This document shows positions 1-6,003 of a stretch of 20,930 bases of DNA, one piece after another. The translations under genes were made by a program, and so were the position numbers. The notes below the pieces were generated by a model. That model was not told the origin of the DNA. It searched no databases and saw nothing but the letters and a program-made list of their open reading frames with translations. Source of the stretch: Prevotella sp. CAG:924. GTDB lineage: Bacteria > Bacteroidota > Bacteroidia > Bacteroidales > Bacteroidaceae. Position 1 is the stretch's first letter; each line of letters starts with the position of its first letter. Where the stretch lies: positions 1 to 20,930 of the forward strand of contig HF988554.1 of the NCBI GenBank assembly GCA_000431975.1, given 5' to 3'.

Positions 1-564
1 TTACTTTGCCAAGTAATATATGGTAACTTTTCCCGAAATATAAGCATTCTGCAATATATTGATTTTCAACATCTTACAGAACAGCAGACAAACCCGGGAA
101 CAAAGGGGCTTGCCGGGGACTCCTACTACCTAAAAATCGGGCGGACAGCCACCGAGAATAAGGTGAAAACAGCCTGCAAGTGGACCTGTTAGCCTTCTCA
201 TCCGGGATTTCTCAATGTAAAGAAAAATAAGTAGAATTTCGTTCTTGCGTCCTCCTTTGACGGATCACAAGTATCGTGCTTCCACGCCCTTTCCTCCTGC
301 TTCAAAGGGAACGCGAAGGGCCGCCCTACTTCCCTCCCTGCCGGCATACGGACAACACCCTTCCACAAGGGCGCTCCGGCGAGCGGCCTGCGGACAAGAG
401 ACGCAGGCGAGCGACATGAAAACAGCTCTCATTCTCTCCCTTTCCGACCCGCGACATAGAGCCGGAAGAAGAGAATGAGAGCCGTTGCATCTTATCTAGA
501 AGCGCAATCAGCCACACGGCTGACTACAAAGCAGATACGCAATAATGGAAAATCGTCCTATCGT
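1..564. other. Gene-free left flank
   Basis: I see no supportable gene here. The short open frames have no recognisable protein content and overlap each other on both strands. The first 250 bases are AT-rich with many stops; the rest is GC-richer. The stretch contains a long inverted repeat (421-486, listed separately) and a small hairpin TCAGCC-acac-GGCTGA (508-523) just beyond the stop of the phosphatase gene. The hairpin has no T-run, so I do not call it a terminator. Confidence 0.5.
421..486. repeat. Imperfect inverted repeat, 17-nt arms
   Basis: The arms at 421-437 and 470-486 pair at 16 of 17 positions (single A/C mismatch at 424/483); the core is GCTCTCATTCTCT against AGAGAATGAGAGC. 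A second, inner pairing TTCCG (442-446) with CGGAA (463-467) extends the hairpin. There is no T-run on either side, so it is not a clear intrinsic terminator. It could be a palindromic interspersed element or a bidirectional end-of-transcript structure. Confidence 0.6.
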
Positions 565-1074
565 TTACAGGAGGAGGACACGCACCTCCGCATTGCCCAT
601 CTTCTGCAGCTTGTTCATGGGCTGGTGATAGTAGATGCTCTGGATGGCCTTGTTGATGATGCCATGGCCTACTGCCAGCACCGTCTTGTCGGGATAGGTC
701 GTGCGCAGATAGGTAAGGAAGTTGATGGCACGGCTCTGCAGATGCTCCAGCGACTCGATGTCATCGGGCCAGGGCTTGTCCTTCAGGTCGGGGATAAACT
801 TGTTGGTGAAGCTTCCCCAGTCGCGCTCACGCAGCAGCGGCGTCGTGTCGATCTCCGGATTGCCATGAGGCTCGGCAATGATCCGGCAGGTGTCGATGGC
901 ACGTTTCAGATCGCTCGACACAAAGGCGTCGATCTTCTCATCCTTCAGCCGGTCGCGTACCTCACGGGCCTGCTGACGGCCTGTCTCATTCAGCTCACCC
1001 TGTTCCTGACCCTGCAGGATCTGGGCCTTGTTGTCCACCGTCTCGCCGTGGCGCACTAATAATAACTTTGTCAT
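565..1074 (-). CDS. Histidine phosphatase family protein (phosphoglycerate-mutase-like)
   Basis: The 169-residue product is a cytoplasmic histidine phosphatase of the phosphoglycerate mutase superfamily. Near the N terminus it has the family motif VRHGET, with the phospho-accepting His9 and Arg8. Arg58 (in DLKRAID), Glu83 (in LLRERD) and His137 (in VGHG) complete the expected phosphate pocket. The reading frame extends upstream, but the start at 1074 puts LLLVRHGE where the family begins, and the extra upstream residues would be read from a promoter and a palindromic leader. The substrate cannot be told from sequence; members range from sugar-phosphate to alpha-ribazole phosphatases. It is transcribed alone, divergently from the DUF308 gene. 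Confidence 0.88.
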   Translation of the reverse strand: MTKLLLVRHGETVDNKAQILQGQEQGELNETGRQQAREVRDRLKDEKIDAFVSSDLKRAIDTCRIIAEPHGNPEIDTTPLLRERDWGSFTNKFIPDLKDKPWPDDIESLEHLQSRAINFLTYLRTTYPDKTVLAVGHGIINKAIQSIYYHQPMNKLQKMGNAEVRVLLL

Positions 1075-1102
1075 ATTATGTCCGTTTATCTTGTCATTTG
1101 AT

Positions 1103-1128
1103 GACAACGGCGGCGTGCCGCCGTTGTC
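1103..1128. promoter_or_regulatory. Perfect 26-bp dyad in the phosphatase leader
   Basis: The arms GACAACGGCGGC (1103-1114) and GCCGCCGTTGTC (1117-1128) are perfectly complementary over 12 bp, separated by only GT. The dyad lies between the likely -7 box (1140-1147) and the start codon (1074) of the phosphatase gene, so it falls in the 5' leader of the minus-strand transcript, close to the expected transcription start. It could be an operator, a transcript-stabilising hairpin, or an interspersed palindrome. A two-base centre is too tight for an ordinary RNA loop unless the inner pairs open. Confidence 0.7.
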
Positions 1129-1139
1129 CGTCCGGACTG

Positions 1140-1147
1140 CAAAAGTA
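1140..1147 (-). promoter_or_regulatory. Bacteroidetes-type -7 box for the phosphatase gene
   Basis: The minus strand reads TACTTTTG, a full match to TAnnTTTG. I see no convincing TTTG box 19-21 nt upstream, so it is supported by the -7 element and by its position about 65 nt before the start codon. Confidence 0.5.
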
Positions 1148-1191
1148 CAAAAAATAGGGCGAAGGCGCATACAATGTACCCATTTATTTAT

Positions 1192-1199
1192 TATTTTTG
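1192..1199 (+). promoter_or_regulatory. Bacteroidetes-type -7 box for the DUF308 gene
   Basis: TATTTTTG matches TAnnTTTG, 36 nt before the chosen ATG. No clear -33 TTTG box is visible upstream. Confidence 0.55.
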
Positions 1200-1235
1200 C
1201 AGTATATAAAAACCATCATCAATTCATATCATTGC

Positions 1236-1892
1236 ATGAAGACAAAAGTCAGTATTCTCCTGCGTTCAATCGGAGCCATCATCATCGGTGTCCTCCTGAT
1301 CAAGTATAGCAACAACGCCGTGCTGTGGCTCACCATCCTCATCGGCGTCATCTTCCTTCTCTCCGGCCTCGTGTCGTGCATCACCTATCTGGCCGGCCGG
1401 AACCGCAAGGGCATCGACGGCATACAGATCCTCGATGCCACGGGACGCGACATCACACCCGCACGACCCTCCTTCCCCATCATCGGACTGGGCAGCCTAC
1501 TGCTGGGAGGCCTGCTGACCTTCGCCCCCTCGCTGTTCATCAACTTCCTGGTCTACGGACTGGCCATCATCCTCATCCTCGGTGCGCTCAACCAGTTCTT
1601 CAACCTCAGCTCCGCCTCCCGCATCGTCAAGATCGGCCTGTTCTGGTGGATTGTCCCCGCACTCATTCTCCTCACCGGCCTCATCGCCCTTGTCAAGCCC
1701 AGCATCATCGCCACGGCTCCCCTCTACATCATCGGCTGGTGCATGATCATCTATGGCGTGGTGGAAATGATCAACAGCATCAAGATCAGCCGCTGCCGAC
1801 GCGACTATGCCAAGGCGGTGGAGATACGCGAACAGCAGGAAACTGCCAACAGCCAGACCGCCAAAGAGACGGACAAGACGCCCCAACCCTAA
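1236..1892 (+). CDS. DUF308 (HdeD-like) integral membrane protein
   Basis: The 218-residue product is a polytopic inner-membrane protein. About six hydrophobic segments come in three pairs (around residues 8-24/28-50, 80-98/100-118, 131-150/155-175), the layout of the DUF308/HdeD family, whose best-known member HdeD is linked to acid resistance in Escherichia coli. A charged stretch near residues 53-75 joins the first two pairs, and the C-terminal 40 residues are hydrophilic and Gln/Thr/Lys-rich, probably cytoplasmic. I chose the ATG at 1236 because the start at 1197 overlaps the -7 box. The gene is monocistronic and diverges from the phosphatase gene. Its function here is unknown. Confidence 0.8.
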   Translation: MKTKVSILLRSIGAIIIGVLLIKYSNNAVLWLTILIGVIFLLSGLVSCITYLAGRNRKGIDGIQILDATGRDITPARPSFPIIGLGSLLLGGLLTFAPSLFINFLVYGLAIILILGALNQFFNLSSASRIVKIGLFWWIVPALILLTGLIALVKPSIIATAPLYIIGWCMIIYGVVEMINSIKISRCRRDYAKAVEIREQQETANSQTAKETDKTPQP

Positions 1893-1928
1893 CCGCACAA
1901 CCAGAAAACACAAGGCATTTTAGCATCC

Positions 1929-1948
1929 GGACGCACCACGGTGCCTCC
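1929..1948. repeat. Short REP-like palindrome, copy 1
   Basis: GGACGCACC-AC-GGTGCCTCC is a near-perfect palindrome (one mismatch between the arms). A related copy lies 90 bp downstream, in the same intergenic space after the DUF308 gene. Confidence 0.5.
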
Positions 1949-2018
1949 CTACATCGTCCCACACGACAATCGCGCGGACGATGCCGCCCACACCCGGATA
2001 GGGATGAGCCGGACATAG

Positions 2019-2038
2019 GGACGTACCACGGTGCGTCG
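2019..2038. repeat. Short REP-like palindrome, copy 2
   Basis: GGACGTACC-AC-GGTGCGTCG shares the ACCACGGTGC core with the copy at 1929 but has two arm mismatches. The two copies are direct repeats of a self-complementary sequence, as expected for a small interspersed palindromic family. The rest of 1893-2145 holds nothing I recognise. Confidence 0.45.
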
Positions 2039-2145
2039 ACATTTATAAAACGACCATGATATCCCAACTAACCTTTGACGATCGCATATCCATCTAACCT
2101 AAACCCATCCATTTGACGGCAAACACTTATTGTCTTAACTTGCCT

Positions 2146-2400
2146 GACACCCTTCCTCTTCCATGCAGTTGGAGCTTAACCGTCGACTTCAAGAGACGGA
2201 AACCGGCTTGTGCCACAGGCGTCTTCTGACAGACGAAGACCAAACCTAAATAAGGGAAAATGTGAAATTCAAGGCTGTTACTGGTAGGGAAAATGTGAAA
2301 TATAGGAGCCTGAATAGTGGGGAAAGTGTGAAAACATAGCCTATATTTAGTGGGGAAAATGTGAAAAACAGGGGTCAGAATAGTGCGGATTATGTGAAAA
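2146..2400 (+). repeat. 255-bp direct repeat R1, upstream of the ATPase gene
   Basis: This copy matches 3864-4118 over the full 255 bases with no gaps and, by my hand count, 15 mismatches (about 94% identity). The first 108 bases are not repetitive but carry small dyads: CCGTC/GACGG around 2180-2200 and GTCTTC/GAAGAC around 2221-2240, the latter intact here and broken by one base in R2. The last 146 bases are a five-unit array. The repeat ends 4 nt before the ATPase -7 box. Confidence 0.95.
2254..2399 (+). repeat. Five-unit, 33-bp-period motif array (in R1)
   Basis: A 14-bp motif, consensus GGGAAAATGTGAAA, starts at 2254, 2287, 2320, 2353 and 2386, exactly 33 bp apart each time, with 19 unrelated bases between copies. 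The third unit has one change (AAAG for AAAA) and the promoter-proximal fifth is the most divergent (CGGATTATGTGAAA). A constant period of about three helical turns puts every copy on the same DNA face, as expected for a multimeric DNA-binding protein. The array adjoins the ATPase promoter, which has no TTTG -33 box, so an activator or autoregulatory role is plausible (inference). Confidence 0.9.
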
Positions 2401-2404
2401 TTGC

Positions 2405-2412
2405 TATATTTG
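2405..2412 (+). promoter_or_regulatory. -7 box for the DUF4143 ATPase gene
   Basis: TATATTTG matches TAnnTTTG, 28 nt before the ATG. The place where a TTTG -33 box would fall (about 2381-2385) has none; the fifth motif of the array (2386-2399) follows directly, which suggests regulator-dependent transcription. Confidence 0.65.
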
Positions 2413-2440
2413 CAGATATATAAAAAGAACGCTTGGAAAC

Positions 2441-3781
2441 ATGGAGAAGATACTGAAAAGAAAGATCGACCAATATCTTACTGACTGGAAAAATAAGCCT
2501 GACAGAAAGCCTCTGATCGTTAAGGGAGCGCGTCAGGTAGGCAAGACACGCTCTATAGAGTGGTTTGCCGGCCAGAATTATGCAAGCGTGATAGAGATCA
2601 ATTTTATCGAACAGAAAAAATACCGCGAGATATTCAATGACGGCTTTGAAGTAGACGACATACTGAAGAATATCTCGCTGCTCAATCCTGAATTTAAGTT
2701 CATTCCCAGCGACACCCTCTTTTTCTTCGACGAACTGCAAGCGTGTCCCAACTGCGCCACATCGTTGAAGTTTTTTAAGCTTGACGGCCGTTTTGACGTT
2801 ATCTGCTCAGGTTCGCTCATGGGAATCAACTATAAGGAGATCGAGTCGAACAGCGTAGGGTATAAGGAGGACTACGAGATGCACTCGATGGACTTTGAGG
2901 AATTTTTGTGGGCAAGAGGCTATACCGATGAGTTCATATCCGACTTATACAGCCACATGCTCGACATCAGGCCCCTCTCCCAACTGCAGATGGACACCCT
3001 ACTCGGCCTGTTCCGCGACTATGTCATCATCGGGGGCATGCCCGAAGTAGTCAGTACGTATGTAAGAAACAAGAATTTCAGCGGCACGCTCGACATTCAG
3101 CGGCAACTGCTGAAGGACTATGAGGAAGACATAACCAAATATGCGGAAGGACTCGACAAGGCTAAGGTGAAGGCTGTATATAACCATATCTCAACCTTTC
3201 TGGCCAAGGAGAACAAACGTTTTCAGATAACCAAGATAGCCAAGAACGCACGCAACAGAGACTATATAGGTTGCATAGAATGGCTCAGCGATGCCGGAGT
3301 GATCAACGTGTGCTACTGCCTTAACCAGCCCGAACTGCCTCTCAAGGGCAACTATGATCCTAAGATGTATAAGATATATTTTAAGGATACAGGACTGCTC
3401 ATTGCCTCGCTTGACGAAGAGGCGCAGGAAGACCTGAGGGCTAACAAGAATCTCGGTACATATAAAGGAGCCATATATGAGAATATCGTAGGTGACATGC
3501 TCGTTAAGCAAGGCTACCAGTTGTTTTATTACAATAGCGACAAGCCAGCCCTTGAGATGGACTTCTTCATAAGAGACACCGATTCGCTCATACCTGTGGA
3601 GGTAAAAGCCAACGACGGGGCTACAGCCTCACTGAACAGGTTGCTAAAAGACGACAAATATCCTGACGTGAAATATGGTATCAAACTGGGATACAAGAAC
3701 ATCGGATTTAATGGCAAATTCTATACTTTTCCCTATTTCCTGTCTTTCCTGCTGCGTAGATTCGTAGCAGAGAGGAAATAA
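2441..3781 (+). CDS. AAA ATPase with C-terminal DUF4143 nuclease-like domain
   Basis: The 446-residue product belongs to the COG1373-type ATPase family. The N-terminal P-loop domain has Walker A GARQVGKT (29-36), Walker B LFFFDE with Asp97/Glu98, and CSGS (122-125) as a sensor-like strand. The C-terminal region carries a PD-(D/E)XK-like set: Glu347 (AIYENIV), Asp374 (EMDFF) and Glu387-x-Lys389 (PVEVKA). All these residues are present, so the protein looks intact. Cellular role is unknown; members are common, often multicopy, in Bacteroidales. The gene reads more AT-rich than the flanking GC-rich genes, and it lies between two 255-bp direct repeats, so it may have been acquired or amplified as a cassette. 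The start follows a clear -7 box. Confidence 0.9.
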   Translation: MEKILKRKIDQYLTDWKNKPDRKPLIVKGARQVGKTRSIEWFAGQNYASVIEINFIEQKKYREIFNDGFEVDDILKNISLLNPEFKFIPSDTLFFFDELQACPNCATSLKFFKLDGRFDVICSGSLMGINYKEIESNSVGYKEDYEMHSMDFEEFLWARGYTDEFISDLYSHMLDIRPLSQLQMDTLLGLFRDYVIIGGMPEVVSTYVRNKNFSGTLDIQRQLLKDYEEDITKYAEGLDKAKVKAVYNHISTFLAKENKRFQITKIAKNARNRDYIGCIEWLSDAGVINVCYCLNQPELPLKGNYDPKMYKIYFKDTGLLIASLDEEAQEDLRANKNLGTYKGAIYENIVGDMLVKQGYQLFYYNSDKPALEMDFFIRDTDSLIPVEVKANDGATASLNRLLKDDKYPDVKYGIKLGYKNIGFNGKFYTFPYFLSFLLRRFVAERK

Positions 3782-3863
3782 AGGAATTCCTACCTTTATC
3801 GTATCAGCCATCTCACCCATATCCGCCATTAGGCCACAGGTATCTATTGCATCCGGCTGCCCC

Positions 3864-4118
3864 GACACCCTTCCTCTTCCATGCAGTTGGAGCTTAACCG
3901 TCGACTTCAAGAGACGGAAACCGGCTTGCGCCACAGGCGTCTTCTGACAGACTAAGACCAAACCTAAATCGGGGAAAATGTGAAATTCAAGGCTGTTTTC
4001 GATGGGGAAAATGTGAAATATAGGAGCCTGAATAGTGGGGAAAGTGTGAAAACATAGCCTATATTTAGTACGGAAAATGTGAAAAACAGGGGGCGGGATT
4101 GTGCGGATTATGTGAAAA
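3864..4118 (+). repeat. 255-bp direct repeat R2, downstream of the ATPase gene
   Basis: Second copy of R1, offset by exactly 1718 bp. Mismatches fall in a few clusters, mostly between the 14-bp motifs, while the motif cores are unchanged. No TAnnTTTG box and no gene follow on the plus strand, so this copy does not act as a promoter region for anything visible. It ends 1 nt before a separate inverted repeat (4120-4159). It may be the far end of a mobile cassette, a remnant of a deleted tandem ATPase gene, or a downstream binding array. Confidence 0.95.
3972..4117 (+). repeat. Five-unit, 33-bp-period motif array (in R2)
   Basis: The same 14-bp motif starts at 3972, 4005, 4038, 4071 and 4104. 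The order of variant units is preserved, including the AAAG change in unit 3 and the divergent CGGATTATGTGAAA in unit 5, so this array was copied as a block and did not arise independently. Confidence 0.9.
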
Positions 4119-4119
4119 C

Positions 4120-4159
4120 GCCCTCCTTACCAACGATCCCCGCCATCCCGAAGGAGGGC
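4120..4159. repeat. Inverted repeat next to R2
   Basis: GCCCTCCTT (4120-4128) and AAGGAGGGC (4151-4159) are perfect 9-bp complements around 22 bases. There is no T-run on either strand. It could be a weak terminator or a marker of the end of the repeated cassette; the sequence does not decide. Confidence 0.55.
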
Positions 4160-4204
4160 ACAAGGTCCTGACATCTTACCCTATTTCCCAGCCTATCATT
4201 CCAT

Positions 4205-4246
4205 AAAAAATGCACCCCAAAAGTCATCGTTGACTTTTGGGGTGCA
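4205..4246 (-). terminator. Intrinsic terminator of the recN/TPR transcript
   Basis: The arms 4211-4226 and 4231-4246 are perfectly complementary over 16 bp with a 4-nt loop. On the minus strand the hairpin is followed by six T (4205-4210). It lies about 85 nt past the stop of the TPR gene and points its way, closing the block. Confidence 0.93.
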
Positions 4247-4332
4247 CCCTTCTTATTAGGACATCTTCTTCCGACATCCCTCCGCCGTGACTCTTATCAG
4301 TCCGGCCGGAGCGGACAAGCCGTAGAATGATG

Positions 4333-6000
4333 TTACTGATACTTCTTGATCTGGTCGGCCGCCCGCGGATCGCCCAGCTCCTGTGCCTTGCGGAGGGCTT
4401 CCAGACCCTCCTCCTTCTTCTTCTGTTCGCACAGGGCAATACCCTTTATAAGATAGAGGTCCGCATACTTGTCGGTGAGGCTGAGGGCCAGATCGCAGGT
4501 GCGCACGGCATCCTCCAGCTTGTTGACGCGGAGCTGCAGGCTGGCCATCTCCGCATAGTAGGTAGGCTCGGTGCGGTTGAGCACGATGGCGTGTGCGATG
4601 TCGTTGAGGGCCAGCTGATACTGACGGAGCTTCATCTCACAGCTGAACTTCAGGTAGTAGAAGTCGGCCGTAGCATTATTATTCATCAGTGAGTCGTAGC
4701 GCAGATAGTCCATGAAAGCCTTGCGCGTCTCGCCCATCTCGTCGTAGAGCCGGCCACGGGTCAACACGTAAGGAGCCGACGATGCTCCCGGCTGTACGTT
4801 CACGGCCTGGTCGAGCAGCTGCAGGACCTCCGTCTTCGGAGCCTTCAGCTGTGTCTTGCACTGTGCCGCCTCGTAGAACACCTCTCCGTTCTTGCCCAGA
4901 TCAGTCTGTTGCAACTCGGTGAAGATGTTGAGGGCCTGCTGGTAGTCGCCCTGGGCGAAGATGGCCTGTGCCTGCTGATGACGGTAGACCGGCAGCGGGT
5001 TGTTCTTGTAAGCCTCCTCGGCGAGCTCCTGCGCACGCTTCATGGTCCAAAGGGTGAAGGTGGAGTCGGTGGGATAGATGCTGTAGGCATACACCTGCTT
5101 GGCGTAGTTGCTCAGCGCCTCATCCTTATGGGTGGCCTGCTTCACGCCTTCCTGCAAGGTGTTGTCGGCATCGGCGAGCCGCCGCTGGCTGATCTCACGT
5201 CCGGCCTTGAGGTCGTAGCCTGTGGCCGAGGCGGGGAACTGACGGATAAAGTCGCTGATCATGGCGTCGTAGCGTACACTGTCGTTCTGCTCGCCCGAGA
5301 GCATCAGCATCACCGTGGCCTGCTGCTCATCATCGGGCAGTGCGGGACGGATGCCTGTGGCACGCAGCACCGGATCGTTGACTGAGAGACCGTTCACCTG
5401 GAAGGAGGCCGTCAGACGGGCATCGGCAGAGAACGCCTGCCCGCCCTCGGAGGGACGCTGCATAATGCCGAGCAGCTCGCCCTGCTCATTGACAATGGGG
5501 CAGCCCAGATCGGTAGACGACACGTCGTTGTCGTTGAAGACATAGTAGTTGAGCGTTGTCTGGAACTTCTCCGCACGCTCCACCTTGATGTTCTTCGAGG
5601 TGGCCTTCTTCACGCTGTAGCCCACCAACGTCACCGATGTCGCAGGCGCGTCCGTGGCCGTGAGCGGCAAGGCCGGCTCCTTCTCGCCGTCCTTGATGCG
5701 GAAACGGCAGAGATCGTACATCTCCGAGGCGCCGATCATCACGTCGACCTCATGCTGCTGGCCGCGCGCATCGACCACGATGGCACGCTGTGCCCCATTG
5801 AAAGCCGACCAGGCGGCGATGCCCTCACCCGGCTTGCCCGTGAAGACGCCATAAGAGGCGCTGTGGATAGAGCCGTCGGCATTGAAGGTGGTGAGGGCGA
5901 AGACGCTCCCGGCAGCCTTCTTCACTGCCGCGGTCTGCGCAGCCGAAGGGAGGGTGATGAGAGCGAATAGCGCAATAATGATATTTCTGACTGATTTCAT
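4333..6000 (-). CDS. Secreted protein: degenerate trypsin-like domain plus TPR repeats
   Basis: The 555-residue product has an N-terminal signal peptide ending at PSAAQ (about residue 22), so it is exported, probably to the periplasm. Residues 25-205 resemble a trypsin-like (S1/Deg-type) fold: GSVFALTTFN, an Asp-containing strand YDLCRFRI (Asp96), and DLGCPIVNEQGELLGIM (164-180) at the place of the GNSGGP-V-GEVIGI strand. The serine position reads Leu165 and the usual T-x-x-H-V histidine region reads WSAFNGA (64-70), so the nucleophile and general base appear lost. Residues from about 225 to the end form tetratricopeptide-type helical repeats, ending in a Sel1/TPR-like unit (EGLEALRKAQELGDPRAADQ). 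It probably works as a binding scaffold. It starts 3 nt after recN and shares its transcript. Confidence 0.8.
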   Translation of the reverse strand: MKSVRNIIIALFALITLPSAAQTAAVKKAAGSVFALTTFNADGSIHSASYGVFTGKPGEGIAAWSAFNGAQRAIVVDARGQQHEVDVMIGASEMYDLCRFRIKDGEKEPALPLTATDAPATSVTLVGYSVKKATSKNIKVERAEKFQTTLNYYVFNDNDVSSTDLGCPIVNEQGELLGIMQRPSEGGQAFSADARLTASFQVNGLSVNDPVLRATGIRPALPDDEQQATVMLMLSGEQNDSVRYDAMISDFIRQFPASATGYDLKAGREISQRRLADADNTLQEGVKQATHKDEALSNYAKQVYAYSIYPTDSTFTLWTMKRAQELAEEAYKNNPLPVYRHQQAQAIFAQGDYQQALNIFTELQQTDLGKNGEVFYEAAQCKTQLKAPKTEVLQLLDQAVNVQPGASSAPYVLTRGRLYDEMGETRKAFMDYLRYDSLMNNNATADFYYLKFSCEMKLRQYQLALNDIAHAIVLNRTEPTYYAEMASLQLRVNKLEDAVRTCDLALSLTDKYADLYLIKGIALCEQKKKEEGLEALRKAQELGDPRAADQIKKYQ

Positions 6001-6003
6001 GAT

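Noticed and set aside
475..1059. A 194-residue plus-strand frame opposite the phosphatase
   Set aside because: The minus-strand frame has intact catalytic motifs; this one is its mirror.
2254..2399. CRISPR-like spacing of the 33-bp array
   Set aside because: The repeated part is only 14 bp, the spacers are 19 nt and are shared between both arrays apart from point changes, and no cas gene is present. It looks like a protein-binding array.
2441..3781. Toxin-antitoxin or restriction partner next to the ATPase
   Set aside because: No second gene lies inside the repeats; the ATPase stands alone.
3779..3798. TAAAGG/CCTTTA hairpin at the ATPase stop codon as a terminator
   Set aside because: The stem is short and AT-rich and no T-run follows, so support is insufficient.
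2146..4118. Classical insertion sequence
   Set aside because: No transposase, no terminal inverted repeats and no clear target duplication; the flanks are direct repeats tied to the gene's own promoter region.
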